From: Deltaproteobacteria bacterium
Lineage (GTDB): Bacteria > Desulfobacterota > Dissulfuribacteria > Dissulfuribacterales > UBA3076
DNA: 5,132 nt
Assembly (NCBI GenBank): GCA_027004315.1
Contig: JALTHV010000052.1
Coordinates: forward strand, 1-5,132
Direction: 5' to 3'
The notes under the pieces are model-generated. The model saw nothing but the letters and a program-made list of their open reading frames with translations. It searched no databases and was not told the origin of the DNA. Shown piece by piece: positions 5,068 to 5,132 of this stretch; within the stretch, counting starts at the first letter, position 1; every line of letters begins with the position of its first letter. Made by a program: the position numbers and the translations under genes.

Positions 5068-5132
5068 TTGTTTTCTAAGGTTTTTGCAGCATAGGACCCT
5101 CCCTGTTCTCCTCCGCTGCGCTCCGGAGCCAG

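Noticed and set aside
4916..5132. LexA/SOS box controlling uvrB
   Set aside because: I looked for CTG-N10-CAG, GAAC-N4-GTTC and GGTT-type dyads and found no convincing match.

Overview
The window looks like a bacterial chromosome of moderate GC content. It is probably a Gram-negative, because it carries an RND-type tripartite efflux operon. The UvrB sequence and the repeat-rich spacers fit a Desulfobacterota/deltaproteobacterial genome, but that placement is an impression from protein style and is not proven here. All recognised genes lie on the minus strand, so transcription runs from right to left.

Right part (about 2930-5132): uvrB, the damage-recognition helicase-like subunit of the UvrABC excision nuclease. 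No ATG, GTG or TTG in its frame lies upstream of the Walker A motif. The homologous N-terminus continues upstream to an ACG codon at 4915-4913, which sits 5 nt after a perfect AAGGAGG and directly after an in-frame TGA. The best gene model is therefore 661 residues starting at ACG, or else the copy is damaged at its start codon. Upstream of it (4916-5132) there is a 20-codon protein-like open stretch ending at that TGA, a 10-bp inverted repeat and a copy of a dispersed repeat.

Middle (2258-2929, about 670 bp): a spacer without a convincing gene, packed with repeats. It holds a 31/32-matched 32-bp inverted repeat with MITE-like outer ends, a CCCTCTCCCC/GGGGAGAGGG palindrome, a second copy of the dispersed repeat found upstream of uvrB, a tandem array of degenerate 9-mers, small hairpins, and a terminator-like hairpin with a T tract facing the plus direction. 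Its left end is the promoter and operator region of the efflux operon, with a TTGACA/TAATAT promoter overlaid by three TGACGT elements, one of them a perfect 16-bp palindrome.

Left part (1-2257): a compact operon tetR - mfp - rnd. The TetR-family regulator overlaps the periplasmic adaptor gene by ATGA, and the adaptor gene is followed after 1 nt by an HAE1-type RND pump gene cut by the window edge. The regulator probably represses its own operon through the TGACGT sites, the adaptor and pump expel a toxic compound or drug, and an outer-membrane TolC-like channel must be encoded elsewhere. uvrB has no evident functional link with the efflux operon; the two are separated by the repeat-rich spacer.
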